Made by a program: the position numbers and the translations under genes. Of a stretch of 64,000 bases of DNA, positions 33,386 through 46,620 are shown piece by piece. Positions within the stretch are counted from its first letter, which is position 1, and each line of letters begins with the position of its first letter. The DNA lies in the NCBI GenBank assembly GCA_032433595.1, contig JASWJB010000015.1:124001-188000 (forward strand), written 5' to 3'. This DNA comes from Conoideocrella luteorostrata (Eukaryota; Ascomycota; Sordariomycetes; Hypocreales; Clavicipitaceae). The notes beneath the pieces are model-generated. The model saw only the letters and a program-made list of their open reading frames with translations. It made no database searches and had not been told where the DNA came from.

Positions 33386-36300
33386 CTAAGACTCCTCCCA
33401 TGTAGCTTGCTTCGATTTGCTTTTGGTAATTACAATCTTTGCTACTGCGGCAAAGTTGCTACCACCCATAATCTCGAAGACAGCGACATCCGACTTGAAC
33501 TCTTTGGCAAACCAGCTGCGAATTTCCACGGCCAACAATGAGTCTACTCCGTATGAGTGCAGCGGCCGCATGGTATCGATATCCTCTGCTGGAATTGATA
33601 ATGCGCGAGTTAATTTGTGCACAAGCCCTCCTACCACCACATCAGCAGCCTCCACCAACGAACGAGCGTTAACAAATGCAACAGACCAGTTTTTGGCAGC
33701 CGCCGCCGCCGATTTTACACTCAAATCCCCTTGCTTCCCGGACCCGTCAATCCCGATGGCATGCATGTACTGGAACGTGGACCGGTGCATCAGTGCTGGT
33801 ATATCCACACCTTTGGCTACCAGCGCGGCCGGCGTCTCCAGTCCGATCATGACTTGACATGCCGCTTGGTCTCGAGAGTCCAGAATCATGGGGTTACAAT
33901 AGTACTCCAGCAGAGCCAGATACTCAGTAGAGTTAATGGGCATCATCAAGCCTGTAGTTTGGAACGTCTTTGTGAGAAACTCGCTTTCCGAGATGATGCC
34001 ATCCGAGATCATCCAGCCCAAGTCTAGGGCGATCGCACGCTCTCCGCGGTGAACTCTATGCCTCGCAAGAGCATCTTGGTAGGTCCCGCCAGCGGCATAA
34101 TTTGACTGACCGGCGGACCCATGAATGCCCACCACGGAAGAGAGCATGATGAAAAAGTCGAGTCCGGAAGGGAGAAGACGGTCGAGAGAACGAGAACCAT
34201 CGACTTTGGGCGAAAGGACTTGCTTCCACTCGTTATATGTCATCTTGTCGAGCATTGCATCTTTAAGCACCATGGCTCCTTGAATACAACCCTTGATGGT
34301 GGGCATAGTTATAGCCACTTCCTTAAGAACACCGGCAATGGCATCCTCTGAGGCGATGTCACATGCGGGATGGCATACCTGGACGCCTTTGCGGCACAGC
34401 TCCTCAACGAGCGTATTCGCAGCCTCTGATTTTGGGCCTGATCGGCTAAGAAGAAGCAGGTGCTTCGCTCCTCTATCTACCATCCAGCGCGCTGTACGTC
34501 GAGCGATACCCCCAAATCCGCCAGCAATAACGTACGTAGCATTGGGGTCGAAGGTATAGCTCGGTTTCCGATTGAGGACAGTCTGTCGGCGGGTCAATTT
34601 AACAGAACTAATATTAGCTTGGGAAAAGCTTACCAAAATATGCGCCTCTTTACTCATATCAATGACAAGTTTGCCTGTACTTTTACCGCTCTGCATATGC
34701 CTGAATGCCTTTTCAATCTCCGAGACTGGATAGACTTGCAACGGGTAAGATGGTTTTGCATAGCCTTTTCCCACAAGGTCCATGGCCGCGTTGAGGGACT
34801 GGCGGACTAAACCGGGCCTTTCTTTGGTCATTCCAAACACATCTACGCCCGTGAAAGAGACGTTCTTGGCGAAATAAAACATGTTCAATCGTGAATGAGA
34901 GTGAATGTCCCGCTTGCCGATCTCAACAAAGCGACCAAAGCTTGCCATACAGGCCCAGCTGGCAGAAAGGCCGTCGCCGGCAAGAGAATTAAGCACCACA
35001 TCTACTCCACGCTTCTCCGTCATGCGCATAATTCCTTTGGTAAAGGAGGTGTCACGACTATAAAAGATATGGTCTTCCGGAACACCATATCGGTCAACGA
35101 GAAGCTGCTTCTTGCTCAGGGATCCAACGGTAGCGAATACCTCGGCCCCGGCGTTCTGAGCGATTTGAATAGCCGACTGGCCTGTCCCGCCGGCCGCCGC
35201 GTGTATCAATACTTTGTCACCTCTTGCCAAGCGGCCGGCGACCATGAGGGCATAGTGCGCTGTCGTGAATGTTACCGGCAATGCCGCGGCTTCGGTAAAC
35301 GATAGACTATCGGGGATCTTGACAACTGTTTGTGCATTGCCACGAGCCAGTGTCTTGAAACAGTCAAAGACAACAGCACAGACACGGTCTCCAACCCGTA
35401 GCTCCGAGTCAACTGAACTCCCAAGCCGAGTAATAATACCTGCGCATTCGCCGCCAATCTCTACTTGGTTAATGCGGCCCAAGGCAGTCAATAGATCCAT
35501 AAAGTTGACTCCTACAGACCTAACTTCAATCTCAACCTGATTTGGCTGCAGTGGCTCGTACGCTAACTCGTCCTCGACAAATTGGAGAGAATCGAGAAGA
35601 CCTGGCGTTTTGAATTGCAACGCTAGAGGCGGAAGATGCGACCCGCCGAAAGGTTGTGTTGCGATCACCTGGGGCTGAGTAGCTTCATGAATCCAGTCAT
35701 TCATGCTATTGGCTTCATTCACTCTGTTAATGAACAAGGCGCCGTCGTGTTCGCGGTACTCGATTTCCAGTTCTGTGAGTTCCTTTTGCACCATGGCGCC
35801 AAAAATGTCGCGAGTGAGCTCCGCAATGTGAGAGGTATCTGTCTTGTTGTCTACAGCTAATGTGACAGCTTTCAACATGGCATTTTCCGTGCGGAGGCCA
35901 CGTAGCAGTCCATCGACGATTTGATTTTCTGGCGTTTCCCATTTCTTGCCGCCACTTCCTGTCACCCAGAGTAACCCTTGCGCGTGAACTAATCGTTTCC
36001 GTATTCTTCCAAAGTTGTCTTCATTCATCGTATGCAAAACGGAGCCGTCGATGTCGACAAGGAACACCGAAAAGCGGTGGTGTGAGATAGTCTCTTCTTC
36101 ATCCTCCAGGAAGTCTATGCTGCAATCAACTTGGAATTTTGCAGATATATGCCTTTGAAGCTCTTTAGCGACTTCTGCTTGAGTAGTGGACCCTCGCTGA
36201 GTGACGAGAGATACGCCGAGGGTTGTCGTCATGGTCTCCCTCTCAAGCTCCTGGGCTGTGGACACGATAATGCTGAGTTCTTGACACTTTTCACCATCAT

Positions 36301-39300
36301 AGTCGTGCAAGACAAAATCTGTCCCGCTAAATCCGTTGTTTGCTAAGACACTATCCCATTTCGTTGGAGTCATGGTTGGTCCCCAGGAGCGATGTGTGTC
36401 CTCGCTGAGCCACCAACCAGGAAGCAGTCCAAAAGCGAACCCACCGCGGGCAAAGTCTCCCGTCTGCTCAAGAAGAACCAATTTGCCTCCCGTCTTGAGC
36501 AGTGTATGTACATTTCTTAGTGTGACGTCGAGGTCTTTGGTAGCATGTAGTACGTTGGCTGCAACAATGAGATCGTACGTTCCGAGCTCAAACCCTTGGT
36601 TCAAAGGGTTGCGCTCGATGTCTAATATTCCATAATGCATACGTAAAGCATATGGCTTAAAGTTTTCCCTCGCCTTCTCAAAGAATGTAGGGGAGATGTC
36701 AGTAAAGTCAAATCGGGCACAACGAGGCTTCTGTGGGAACAATGGTTTCAGAATGTGTGTGGTCGTTCCTCCTGTTCCTGCACCAATCTCGAGGGCCTTG
36801 AGATTTGGGTTTTTATGCGCTAGGAGATCAATGACACGGTAGAAAACTCCAGAAAGACGCGCATTGATCTCAAGATAGTAATCCTTTACTAAATCGCCGG
36901 AGAATAGCACCTGCAGAGGATCCATTTTCCCCTGAAGAATAGGTAGCAAGTGCTGGGCTACTTCAACGTAGAACTTTCCTTCACTGCTATATGTCTCGAG
37001 GCGTCGTGCTAAGGTCTCTTGATATGAGTAATTGGTCATTTTACTCTCCCAGTCTGGCTGCATATGCAAAAGGCTCTTATCATGGAATCTCTGTTCCTGT
37101 AACCTCATCCACGCTACGTAATGTGTTCCAGCGGGGTCTGTTTTATCCTGATCTAGATTTTGCAGGGTTTTGCGTATTGTGGCATGCAGAAAACAGGCCA
37201 AATCTTGATAAAATGCAGTTTTCTCTGCGTCGACAGGTTTTGCGTCACCAAAATATGCCTGACCCTTGGCTGAAGTGAGCTGATCGATGTCCGGCTTCCA
37301 CTCCATGTGATAACACAATGGCCTCACCGGGCCGTCTTCATTCGCATTTCTTACATCCTGACGATCTACGTTTGTCGTTTCCAAGGCTTTGACTGACACT
37401 TGAACGGTACCATGCATATCAAATGCGGCAAATGATGACTCTGTCTGCCTTGCGCCGCGGGATAATTGACAAGATGTGACGACTAAACTCGTCATTTCGG
37501 CGCAATTCATGGTAGCAGACAGCCATAGATCGGTGACTCGAGTAGGGACCGTAGCAGGAATCTTGCAAGTGCCGCCTCTGGTAAGGCCGGAAAGAATTAC
37601 CTGGATAAAAGCATCCAGGGCTGTAGGATGGATTAGACAGGATGGTGGTGTGTGGCTGGTAGATTCACCAGAGACGTTGGCCTTAGCGACGACCTCACCG
37701 TCCTGGTTGAACATGACCTCTTGCAATGTTTGAAAGGCTGGACCAAATCGAAGCCCCATTGCATCGAAATGATCATACACCGTAGAAACGTTTGCCATTT
37801 GTGTGCAATTTTTCTTGCGTTGGCTTAATAAACGCTGTTGGGCTTGGTACTCCTCTGTGCCACTATGGACATCAACGTCATTGCACTCATTTCCATCAAA
37901 TTCAACGGCTAGAGAACCGCGGCAGTTCTCTCCCCATTGTTTTCCTTCGTACGAGTAAACACGGAACTCAAACTGACTGACCTCCTTGCCTGCCGCTTCC
38001 TGCACAGGGCGCATGTACAGCTGAGACTCGGTGCCGTTTTCTGCCTCCGTATCTATCACAAGTGCCCGTTGGAAAACAGCTTCGATGACTTTATAGGCCT
38101 TCACCGAGCGAGACTGCTCGTTGGATTTCTCCACAAGCTGTCGAGCTCCTTCAATGGCCATAACCAACATGCCCGCGGCTGGGTAAATGGTCGATCCGTT
38201 CACGACGTGATCTGCCACCCAAGGCGACTCTGAGATGCGAGTAAACTTTCTCCAGCGGGCTTCCAAAGGATTCCAGTCCTTTGCTCGAGTTCCCAACATC
38301 TCTAGCCTGGGATGCTCCCGCAGACGGTAGTCTTTGCTAATTCGGCTTTCATGCCAGTATGATTGAGAGTGATCGAAAGGATACGCGGGCAAGTCAGGCA
38401 GTGCCATTCTTGCGACTCGTTTCATCATCTGAAATTGATTAGCCTTGGCAATGTCGACAGGGTACCCCAAGCACCACAGTTGACCAGCCATTTCCAGTGT
38501 GGTCTCAAAAGCCGAAAAGTTGCGCTTGAGACAAGATGCGTACGTGATTTCTTTTTCACACGGTAGAGTTATTGTGATGTCTTTAACTGGCCCGGCAAGA
38601 GCATTATGGGGACCAAGTTCGACCATGTTGTACAATGGTACCGCGTTCGTGCTCCGAGCATCCTTGTGTGCCCCCAGCCTTTTTCTTCCTTCTTTCTTGT
38701 CACCAGTAAGGAGAGAACTCAACGCCTCGGAAAACCGGACCGGGCTGACGAGGTTTCGTATCCAATAGCTGCTATCACAGAGCTCCAGGATGTTTTTAAC
38801 TGGGGCGGCAGTGACCGAAGACTGCATTAATGAGCACCCAGGTAGGGACTGACCAAGCTCTAACTGACCCATTTCGCGCATATAGTCAGCTGCCACTGAT
38901 TCCATCTGTGGCGAGTGATACCCAACATCGACCTTGAGCTTGCGAGCAAAGATGGACTCCTTATTGAGAAGCCCCGCTAGAAGACTGATCTGCACCTCGT
39001 CACCCGAGATAGTGACATTGTTCGGACTATTGATGCAGGCAACCACAATTGTTCCTTCTGGAGTGATTTCCTTTACCTTTTTGATGTAGACCTCCGCTTT
39101 GCTCTGGGATAAGCCAACTGCCAACATTGCTCCTTTTCTGGAGGCAGATGAGGCGAGCTTGGCTGCGAGCTTTCCTCGTAGGTAGGCGACTTTGCACGCC
39201 GACCGGAAAGATAGACCACCAACGCAGTACGCAGCGGCAATCTCTCCCGACGAATGGCCCATCACGGCTTGGGGTACGATGTTAAACGAGCGAAGGAGGT

Positions 39301-41492
39301 GGACGAGAGCAATTTGAAGAGCTGTGCAAAGCGGTTGACTTCTGTCGGGACAATCAATACGAGAAGTGGCTTTATTCTGAAACATTTCATCCATGAGGGA
39401 CCAGGGGCATCCTGCTTCGCACAGGTAGAGCTGGGCTCGGTGCAAGGTACTCCGGAACACGGGGTATACCAGTAATTCTCGGCCCATGCCCGCAAACTGA
39501 GCCCCTTGACCTGTAAAGATGTAGCCAAGGCCGAGCGTACGGGAAGACCGCACCGCCTTGGATAATGTCAGGGTCCTTGGAGCTCCCGCAGTGCCGGGAC
39601 AACCGACAGCAAACGATTTCCATGGAAGGATGCTCCGACGGCTCGAAAGTGTGTAGGCCAAGTCATGTATGTATGATTGGCGTTGGTCGGTACTCAATGA
39701 CAGCGATGCAAAATACTCGTTGTACTTGTTGGTCAGACGTTTGATACCTCCTTCATCTGCCGCTGACCACACTAGCAGAGAGGGATTTATATCAGCTGCA
39801 CTGATTGCTTCTCCACCTTGTCCATCTTGACGGTCCTCTACTGACAGTTGTCGAGGAAGAGCCAGCTCATTTACCGTGGGAGGTGCTTTAACGGTGCAGT
39901 GGAATCCTGCCGGGTGATGGTGTAAGAGGTAGTTGTAGGCGTCGTCCAGAATAACGTGTGCATTGGATCCGCCAAAACCAAATGAGTTGACAGATGCGCG
40001 ACGCAAGCTGGAACTTGGCCAGGGAATGGCCTCTGTGGGAAAGGCAAGGTTGAGAGAGGCCGCATCGATCCGAGGGTTTAGCTTCTCAAAGTTTGTGTTT
40101 GGAGGGATAACGCCCTTCTCTAGTGAGAGCACAGCTTTGATGACCCCAGCAACTCCGCTGGCTCCCTCCAAATGACCAAGATTAGATTTTAGTGCTCCCA
40201 CATAGAGCGGTTCTTCAGGGCTTCGGAACTCGCCAAACGCGGCGCCGATTGCGTTGGCTTCAATGGGGTCTCCAACTGCAGTGCCTGTGCCGTGAGCTTC
40301 GAAGAATCGTGTTGCGGCGCGGCTCAACCCAGCTCTAGCATATGTATCCCGAATCAGCTTCTCCTGAGCTGCTTTGCTAGGCTGTGCAATTCCAGGCGTG
40401 CGACCGTCTGAGTTCGATCCTGTTGACCGAATGACGGCTCGAATGGTATCCCCATCATGGACAGCATCGCTCAAACGCTTCAGGACAAGAACGCCGAACC
40501 CTTCTCCGCGAGCATAACCGTTTCCTCGGTGGTCAAAGCTGTAGCACCGGCTGTCAGGCGACAGAAAATTCATGTTGGACAGAATCAAGAATGTGTCCAT
40601 GGTGAATATAGTATTGGAGCCGGCGACTATGCCCTGTGGTTTTATATTAGTCCGTTTGCGACTAAGCAGATGATAAGGAAAAGCTCTGGTACCATGTCGG
40701 CCTCTTTGGTTCTCAGCCCCTGACAGGCCATGTCCAAGGCAACCAGACTGCTCGAGCACGCAGTATCCAGCTGAACGCTCGAGCCATGGAGATTGTAAAA
40801 CCAGCTGATACGATTAGCTAGTATACTGATCGATGAGCCGGTCGCCGCATATTTGGGTAATGATTCATGATCTCTCATAGTTATCAATCTATAATCATCG
40901 GCAAAAGAGCCAGTGTGAACCGAGGTGTTTGACCCATTGACTTGCTCAATCGGTATTCCCGCTGTGTGTTTAGACGATGGTCAGCTCTGCGAATTTAGTC
41001 AGAAGCAACTAGAAAAGTTTTACCATTCTCTAACGCGTGGTAAACACATTCTAAAAGCTTTCGTTGCTGGATATCCATAGACGCGGCTTCTGCCGAGGTT
41101 ATCGAAAAGAATGGCGCATCGAAACGAGTGAGATCTTCTTTAATAAAGTGACCCCCTCGAGGCGTGATCTATATCCAAGTCAGTTAGCCCCGAAGAGAGT
41201 AATTGACGAAAGAAATGCCACTAACGACATCATTTTCATCTGACCCCGTCTGATGGAATGCATTCACGTTGAACCGATCATGGGGAACTTCTGTCATGGC
41301 GCAACGTTTTTGCATAATCATGTTCCAAAAGGCTTCCGGAGTGGTAGCCTCTTGAGGGAATTTGAGAGACAACCCAACTACAGCAATTGGTTCCATTGTG
41401 CTCCTTCCGTCATCCGACATTTCTGAAGTGCCGGTATCAGAACCACCAAATTGGGGAGTGGGAGGTCTTGAGTTTGTCAAACCGGGTGCCAT
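33386..41492 (-). CDS. Highly reducing polyketide synthase (KS-AT-DH-MT-ER-KR-ACP)
   Basis: Four exons (41492-41226, 41168-41024, 40961-40693, 40633-33386) give 2642 residues. KS covers about residues 35-460, with Cys206 in DTACSSS, His341 in EAHGTGT and His381 in NLGHLEG. AT has Ser688 in GHSSGE. DH has His1036 in [10 protein letters not shown] and Asp1234 in [10 protein letters not shown]. The C-methyltransferase has LEIGAGTGG at about 1508 and looks active. ER has [11 protein letters not shown], and KR has GGFGGIAR and [14 protein letters not shown]. The C-terminal ACP has Ser2592 in [10 protein letters not shown]. No TE, R or condensation domain follows, so release needs a partner, probably the FSH1 hydrolase at 44037. 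All domains look competent, so a reduced, alpha-methylated chain is expected. A 51-nt in-frame stretch before the KR (about 34576-34626), GTAAGC...GACAG with a CTAAT branch site, may be an extra intron. Confidence 0.95.
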
Positions 41493-43495
41493 GGTGATAA
41501 CTGAATAGTAATAGATTTGATGGAAGAAAGACTAGTCAGCTGGATTGGATATGCAAAGCGTCACTGGAATTAACCACGTTATATATCTGGAAATGAGTGC
41601 TTCCGCTAGGAGCTAGTTTTTATCAACTAGCACACTATGTATGCATTCATCTGGCTCTCTTCTAAAATATCTTCGGTTTCAATGTCAGCAGCTATATTGA
41701 CACAAGAACCTCTGACCCATGTAAGACGATATGCTTGTGGCATGTTGAAACAGGGATCTTTTGACATAATCTAGGAGGAATTTCACTAGTGCAATATACG
41801 GAAGAGGAATAAGCCTAAGTTGTACTGAAACAAGCTTTCTAGAACTCAGCATGTCAGCTTATATGATGATGGCCTTGGGAGACGTATTTTACTGGCCTGA
41901 TTCCATGTGGGAACATTTAAACTAGCCATCTTGCATGAAGTCATATGCCAGATGACCTACTATCGTTGGCGCTTACCCCTGGCTCAAGTTGTCACTACTT
42001 TCGTCACACTGAATTAGCGTTTGAAAACACTTCGCGTGGAAAGAAGTACTGATTTCTCTTGGGACATATAAGATCATCGGATATAATGCTACTGAGAAGG
42101 CTTTTGCAAATCTATTCAAGTTTCCAAAATAATTGCTAATGCATCACCGAGCCAGACTACAACGCTAGCATTCGGCCGTGTATGTGAAAGAATGGCTCTT
42201 CAGAGTCCCACGATTCATCATTGCATATTTCTGCGGAGCTTAGATCGTAATGCGCATAACCGGTTACTCCGGGGAAATGCCACTCATTCCCCATGACGTT
42301 AGTCTCTGACGCTCATCTTGTTGCAGGGGAATAGGGCGTGTCAATTCAACGTGTCAGCATGCAGGGACAATGCACACGCCCCTACAGCTTACGAGTGACC
42401 AGGCAGACAACGACGGGGCGATGAAACCAAGCGGAAATCGCCCGTCATTTCAAAAATTGTACCGGCACGGGATGAATCTGGCTGCCGGGGGGCCAATGAT
42501 TGTCCGCCCCCAATCATGAAAAAGCCTGTTCTTCCGGCCAATTCCCTGACAACTATCCCCCGCGTGCAACGATCAGGTCATTTTTATTTATTTTTCTCCA
42601 TTAGCCATATTGATCGTGTATTCGTTATTTGAGCTATAATATGCTAGAATAGCTGACTTAGGGCCAAGATGAACAAAACAGGTCGAAAAGCGAGAGTGGC
42701 AAATCGGAAGTGGCAGCACAATATGCCGATAATTTTATCACGGGCTTGAGGTTGACGACATTGCTCACGGGGTAATAGCAGCCCACGCCAACAGAGTCTC
42801 GTTCCGATTCAATTCAGGTTTTGGCTAACATTTCACGTAGCATTTCCATTGCTATCTTTCTCCCAAATCTGGAATTATCTATCGTCAGCGCTACTTTGGT
42901 GTCCTTAACCAATAATTTGGACGGATTCAGTAAAAGCGGATGGATTGTGGAGGCAAACCTCATCACATCTACAGGTATATCGCAGCTAAGCAAGGAAAGC
43001 AAATTTGGGGTCCAATTGATATAATTTCAAGGTTTTATTATTATCTGAGCCAACTTAAGCGGCATTCTACATTGAAAATGGACCTCGCTGATAATATTAG
43101 GGCTTTTCATTGTGTGTTCCGCATTATGCGGCGCTAGCCAGAATATGACGATACTGCAAAAATCTCCGTTTGCGGTGACCAGAAAACCCGTTAACCAGAA
43201 ATGTTTGTGTATCAGCATTGTGTTCCGATCTTTCCAGGGCTTATGTGGTGTCGGGTGCACGGTCATCCTCTTCAAACTCATTCCGTGAGCCAAGGATCCA
43301 AAATATGGATCGATCCGATTCCATCTATTCCGCTCATGATGAACGTCAAAATTGGTGAGAAGGTGAAGGCCCCCAATTTTTCAAAGGGAAAAGGTGCATC
43401 TTGAAATATTTTATATAACAATAGTGAATTTAGAGAGACTTTTTTGAAATATTCGAGAAAAATTCCTGATAAAATAATCCGAGCACAGCTCAAGA
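41493..43495. other. PKS promoter and gene-poor stretch
   Basis: No coding frame is supported on either strand over 2 kb. It contains the PKS upstream region (left end). Short frames near 42814-43526 have no motifs. Confidence 0.5.
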
Positions 43496-43696
43496 TGTTT
43501 GTGGGTTGCACAGGGGTGCTGTGCAATTCGATCTAGATCAAATGCATCAAAATACAATATATTCAATAATAGTCGGGTCTATCTAAGAGGGGAAAAACAA
43601 GTCAAGATACGATGCCTACGATGCTCGTATAAATAGGGTGGCCGAAAGGTGACCACGTGACCCCTCTTGTGTGTGCTTGGCGGCAAGATTCCAACA
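43496..43696 (-). mobile_element. Solo LTR-like fragment
   Basis: TGTTTGTGGGTTGCACAGG at the left and GATTCCAACA at the right bound 201 bp homologous to 18091-18294, in the same orientation. Shared landmarks are ATCTAAGA(G/A)G, CGTATAAATA, GAAAGGTGACCACGTGA and GTGCTTGGCGGCA. Confidence 0.65.
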
Positions 43697-44036
43697 ATGT
43701 TGCCGACAAGAACAATAAAGTAACCCTTGCCAATAGATATATGCAGTGTATTGCTCAGTCACTGAGCTGTATGAACTCAACCTGAGCCCCTGATTATTTG
43801 GTTTACCCATGCTTGTGATTAAATTGCAACATTCATATCGCAGTCTTGCCTACAGGGTTAAATACCACAACATGCCACAGGAAGGGTGTGGCGTCACTTA
43901 AAGAAACAAAATATCAGGACGTTGCAGCTATTCCGATCTTCAAGGATCTTATACAGTACTTTCTATTCCCGAACTATGGCTACCCCAAAGTAGAACTCTT
44001 TCGCTGGGATACTACTACCAGGCTAGTTATAAACAC
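43697..44036. other. Downstream of the FSH1 gene
   Basis: Between the LTR-like fragment and the stop of the FSH1 gene. No coding frame supported. Confidence 0.45.
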
Positions 44037-44954
44037 TCACTTTGGTCTGTTCCTCTGGTTCCCGCCGGCATCAGCAATAACACGCTTGATAGCAGCAACA
44101 GCGGCATCCAGATCTTTCTTATCATTTCTCCCCGGAATCTGATGCCCCAAGCCATGAGTCGCGGCATGCAGACCTGTGTCCTGGCAGAGTGCCCGGAGCA
44201 AATGCCCTTGTCGCGGCGATAGCGGGTCATTTTCGTCGTAAATATGTGCTGTAGGGATGCTAATTCGCCGATTTCTCGGCAGTGACTCTAGCATGCAGAC
44301 CTTATCATGAAATAGAGCAGCGTGATCCGCAGCCATGCCGGCTGAGAAGAAAACGGCAAATTTAAAGGGCGACACGACATAATCGCAATCAGGGCGGGTC
44401 ATCATTGTAGCCGCCAGGGTGGACCCTTGGCTAAATCCCAGGATGGCATCATATGGCGGATCTGCCTCGGAAACAAGCATTTCCAAGTCGTCTAGGGCAT
44501 CTACCATGCTTCGACCCGAAGTCGGCTCAAAATAAGCGTGGAACGTGTCGTCAGGCGCCGTCAAATGGGCAATGCCTACAGCAATGAGATATGGGGATCA
44601 GCTAATGGCCACGACCCCTCTCTCATACGTGCGGCACGAAGGCCTCGGAGATGAGCGATATTTTCGTCTATCAACAAAAACATACCCGGTTCCATGGGGT
44701 GGTCTACACCACCGTCAATAAAGTCATAGGTATGTCCCAGCCCGAGAGCCTGTCGCAGCGCAACTATTCTACCTTAGCATCAAGAAGAGTATATTTGATA
44801 TTTGATGAATGGAACATACTTGTCTGCATCTCAAGTGTCTGTGGCACCCGAATCATTGCGAACACATGTCAGCTTCTATGGGCGTATTTCCAAGACGATT
44901 CTCCATTCTCACCTTGCTGTTGGTGCCTACGCCGTGCAGACACAGGAAATGCAT
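44037..44954 (-). CDS. FSH1-family serine hydrolase, LovG-like PKS release enzyme
   Basis: Four exons (44954-44913, 44838-44820, 44763-44686, 44575-44037) give 225 residues, with all phases consistent. The short first exons rebuild the family N-terminus: MHFLCLHGVGTNSK, then TLEMQTIALRQAL and HTYDFIDGG. The catalytic triad is Ser in GFSQGS, Asp in DENDPLS and His in GLGHQIPG. Members such as LovG hydrolyse the finished chain from the ACP of HR-PKSs that lack a release domain, which is the case for the PKS 2.5 kb away on the same strand. The role here is inferred from family and position. It is divergent from the hydrolase at 45495 over about 540 bp. Confidence 0.88.
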
Positions 44955-45494
44955 GTTGGCGTGATGGCATAAACGACATCAAAAGACGATTTGAGTAGAC
45001 AGCAACGGTATGCGTAGCCAGTGATGCGGAATATATGCACTCAATTAACCGGAACAATCGTTTCTGTCTGACCCTTGTCCAGGTACTATGTCAAAGAGCG
45101 ACGAGTTTTTGGAGACTGGTAATCGACAGGGTTCATTACTAGAACCCCTCACCCGGTCATCATGCATAAATCATTCACTTGACTGTTAGTGGCTGTGTGG
45201 AGGCTGGGTGGTTTGACCCAGCGTAGTATCTGTTGGTCCATCCCAGTTCGCACTTCATAATGCGGAAATCGGCCGCCATCCGATACTCCGAGCCATTTTT
45301 TGCGCAGTTCAAATTAAATACCCATTCCCTGGGTACTTCTCCCCCCCATTTAGACAGGTTCCTTCCTCGCTTTACATTTACCCCAACCTTGTATCGCTCA
45401 GTTCAACTTGACTCTTGACAGACACAAAACTTTGAAGCATCAAAATCTCAAATCTCATCCACTATCAGAAAAGAAGTATAAAAAGTTGCCCGGA
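44955..45494. promoter_or_regulatory. Divergent promoter of the two hydrolase genes
   Basis: 540 bp between divergent start codons. CGGAAATCGG and the inverted CCGATACTCCGA occur within 45261-45292, a mixed set of CGG and CCG triplets that could bind a zinc-cluster regulator. A TTAAATACCC box follows at about 45313, before the gene at 45495. Confidence 0.35.
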
Positions 45495-46345
45495 ATGGCC
45501 GAAGTTCAGGATGAACGCCCCACCATAGCCCTAATCACTGGCGCATGGCAACACCCTGACGTCTACGAGCCTCTTCGTCGCGCCTTGGCCAAGAAGGGAT
45601 ACGAATCGGTCTGCCAGTCACCGCCGTCAACTTGCCTGCCACATGGCGATACAGACCTAAACGCGGATATTGCCTTTGTGCATAATACCATCTTGAAGCC
45701 GCTTGTCGATAGTGGCAAGGAGGTTATCACCGTCATGCACTCGTTCGGGGGTGTATATGGTGGAGGCGCCGTAAAAGGTCTCAGCAAAACCGAAGTTTCC
45801 TCCGCCGGGCGCAGAGGAGGAATTATAGCGCTCGTTTACGTCTCCACAGCATGTATTCCAACCGGCACAACTCTTTTGAAGACGCTGGGTGTCGGAGATG
45901 ATTTGCTGCCGTGGGTTAGCCTGGATGTAAGTTCAATAACTTGCCGTAAACCATCCTCGCATGCCGGGTTTCAATTTTGCTCATTTTTCTTAATTAGAAA
46001 TCCACCGGACTCTTGACTATTCCAGAACCTATTCCTGTCTTCTTCAATAGGCTTCCAACCGAAGAGGCGAAATACTGGGCGGGCAGGGTTAAGCATCAAG
46101 CTCTCAAACCCATGCAAAGCATAGTCCCATACGCCCCGTTTGAGGACGACTACTATAAAGACCATCTAGCCTATTTGCAGTGTACTAATGATGAAACTAT
46201 TCATCCTCCTGCTCAGAAAAAGTTCTTTGATGTTGCAGGAGGACAGGTTACGGATGAGTTGCCAACCAGTCACTTTCCATGGTTGGAGATGCCTGACGAA
46301 ACGGCAGAGAAAGTCCTCAATCTGGCACAAAAAGTGCGCATGTAA
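45495..46345 (+). CDS. Alpha/beta hydrolase
   Basis: Two exons (45495-45926, 45998-46345) around a GTAAGT...ATTAG intron give 259 residues. The fold is recognisable: LITGAWQHPDVYEPL with the oxyanion strand at about residue 12, the nucleophile elbow VMHSFGGVYGG at about residue 90, and the catalytic histidine in TSHFPWLEMPDE near the C-terminus. It resembles the small EstA/AB-hydrolase-6 proteins found in fungal metabolite clusters. It is not the LovG type, so its role may be ester or lactone cleavage on an intermediate rather than PKS release; this is inference. The start with a cytosolic N-terminus (MAEVQDERP) was chosen; an in-frame ATG at 45408 would add 29 residues. Confidence 0.82.
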
Positions 46346-46379
46346 GACTTTGCGGGCTGTACTTAGATGTCACAAGAAG

Positions 46380-46620
46380 CATTCCTCACAACCAATGCGC
46401 GATGCACTCAATATCACCGAAAACACACAATGCGACCGGAATTATTCAACATCGTCGGAAGCATTCAAATTCAACAGAATCGTACGACCGGAAGCATTCA
46501 ATATCGTCGAAATTGAACGATGCCGAGGAATGCGCCCCGCACGAGGAATTCAACATCACCGGAAACGGACGATATCGCCGGAAACCTACGATATCGTCAG
46601 AATCAATGGAATAGAATAAA
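46380..46620. repeat. Diverged tandem repeat after the hydrolase
   Basis: ATTCAAYATCRYCGGAA-like phrases recur irregularly about every 25-35 bp, with GAAGCATTC and ACGATATCG variants, giving a decayed minisatellite. Confidence 0.5.

Noticed and set aside
33417..40723. Many plus-strand frames of 60-146 codons
   Set aside because: Antisense shadows of the PKS coding sequence.
41493..44036. Search by eye for a TOXE tox-box (ATCTCNCGNA) in the PKS upstream region
   Set aside because: No exact match was noticed. The search was not exhaustive, so this neither supports nor excludes control by the bANK protein.
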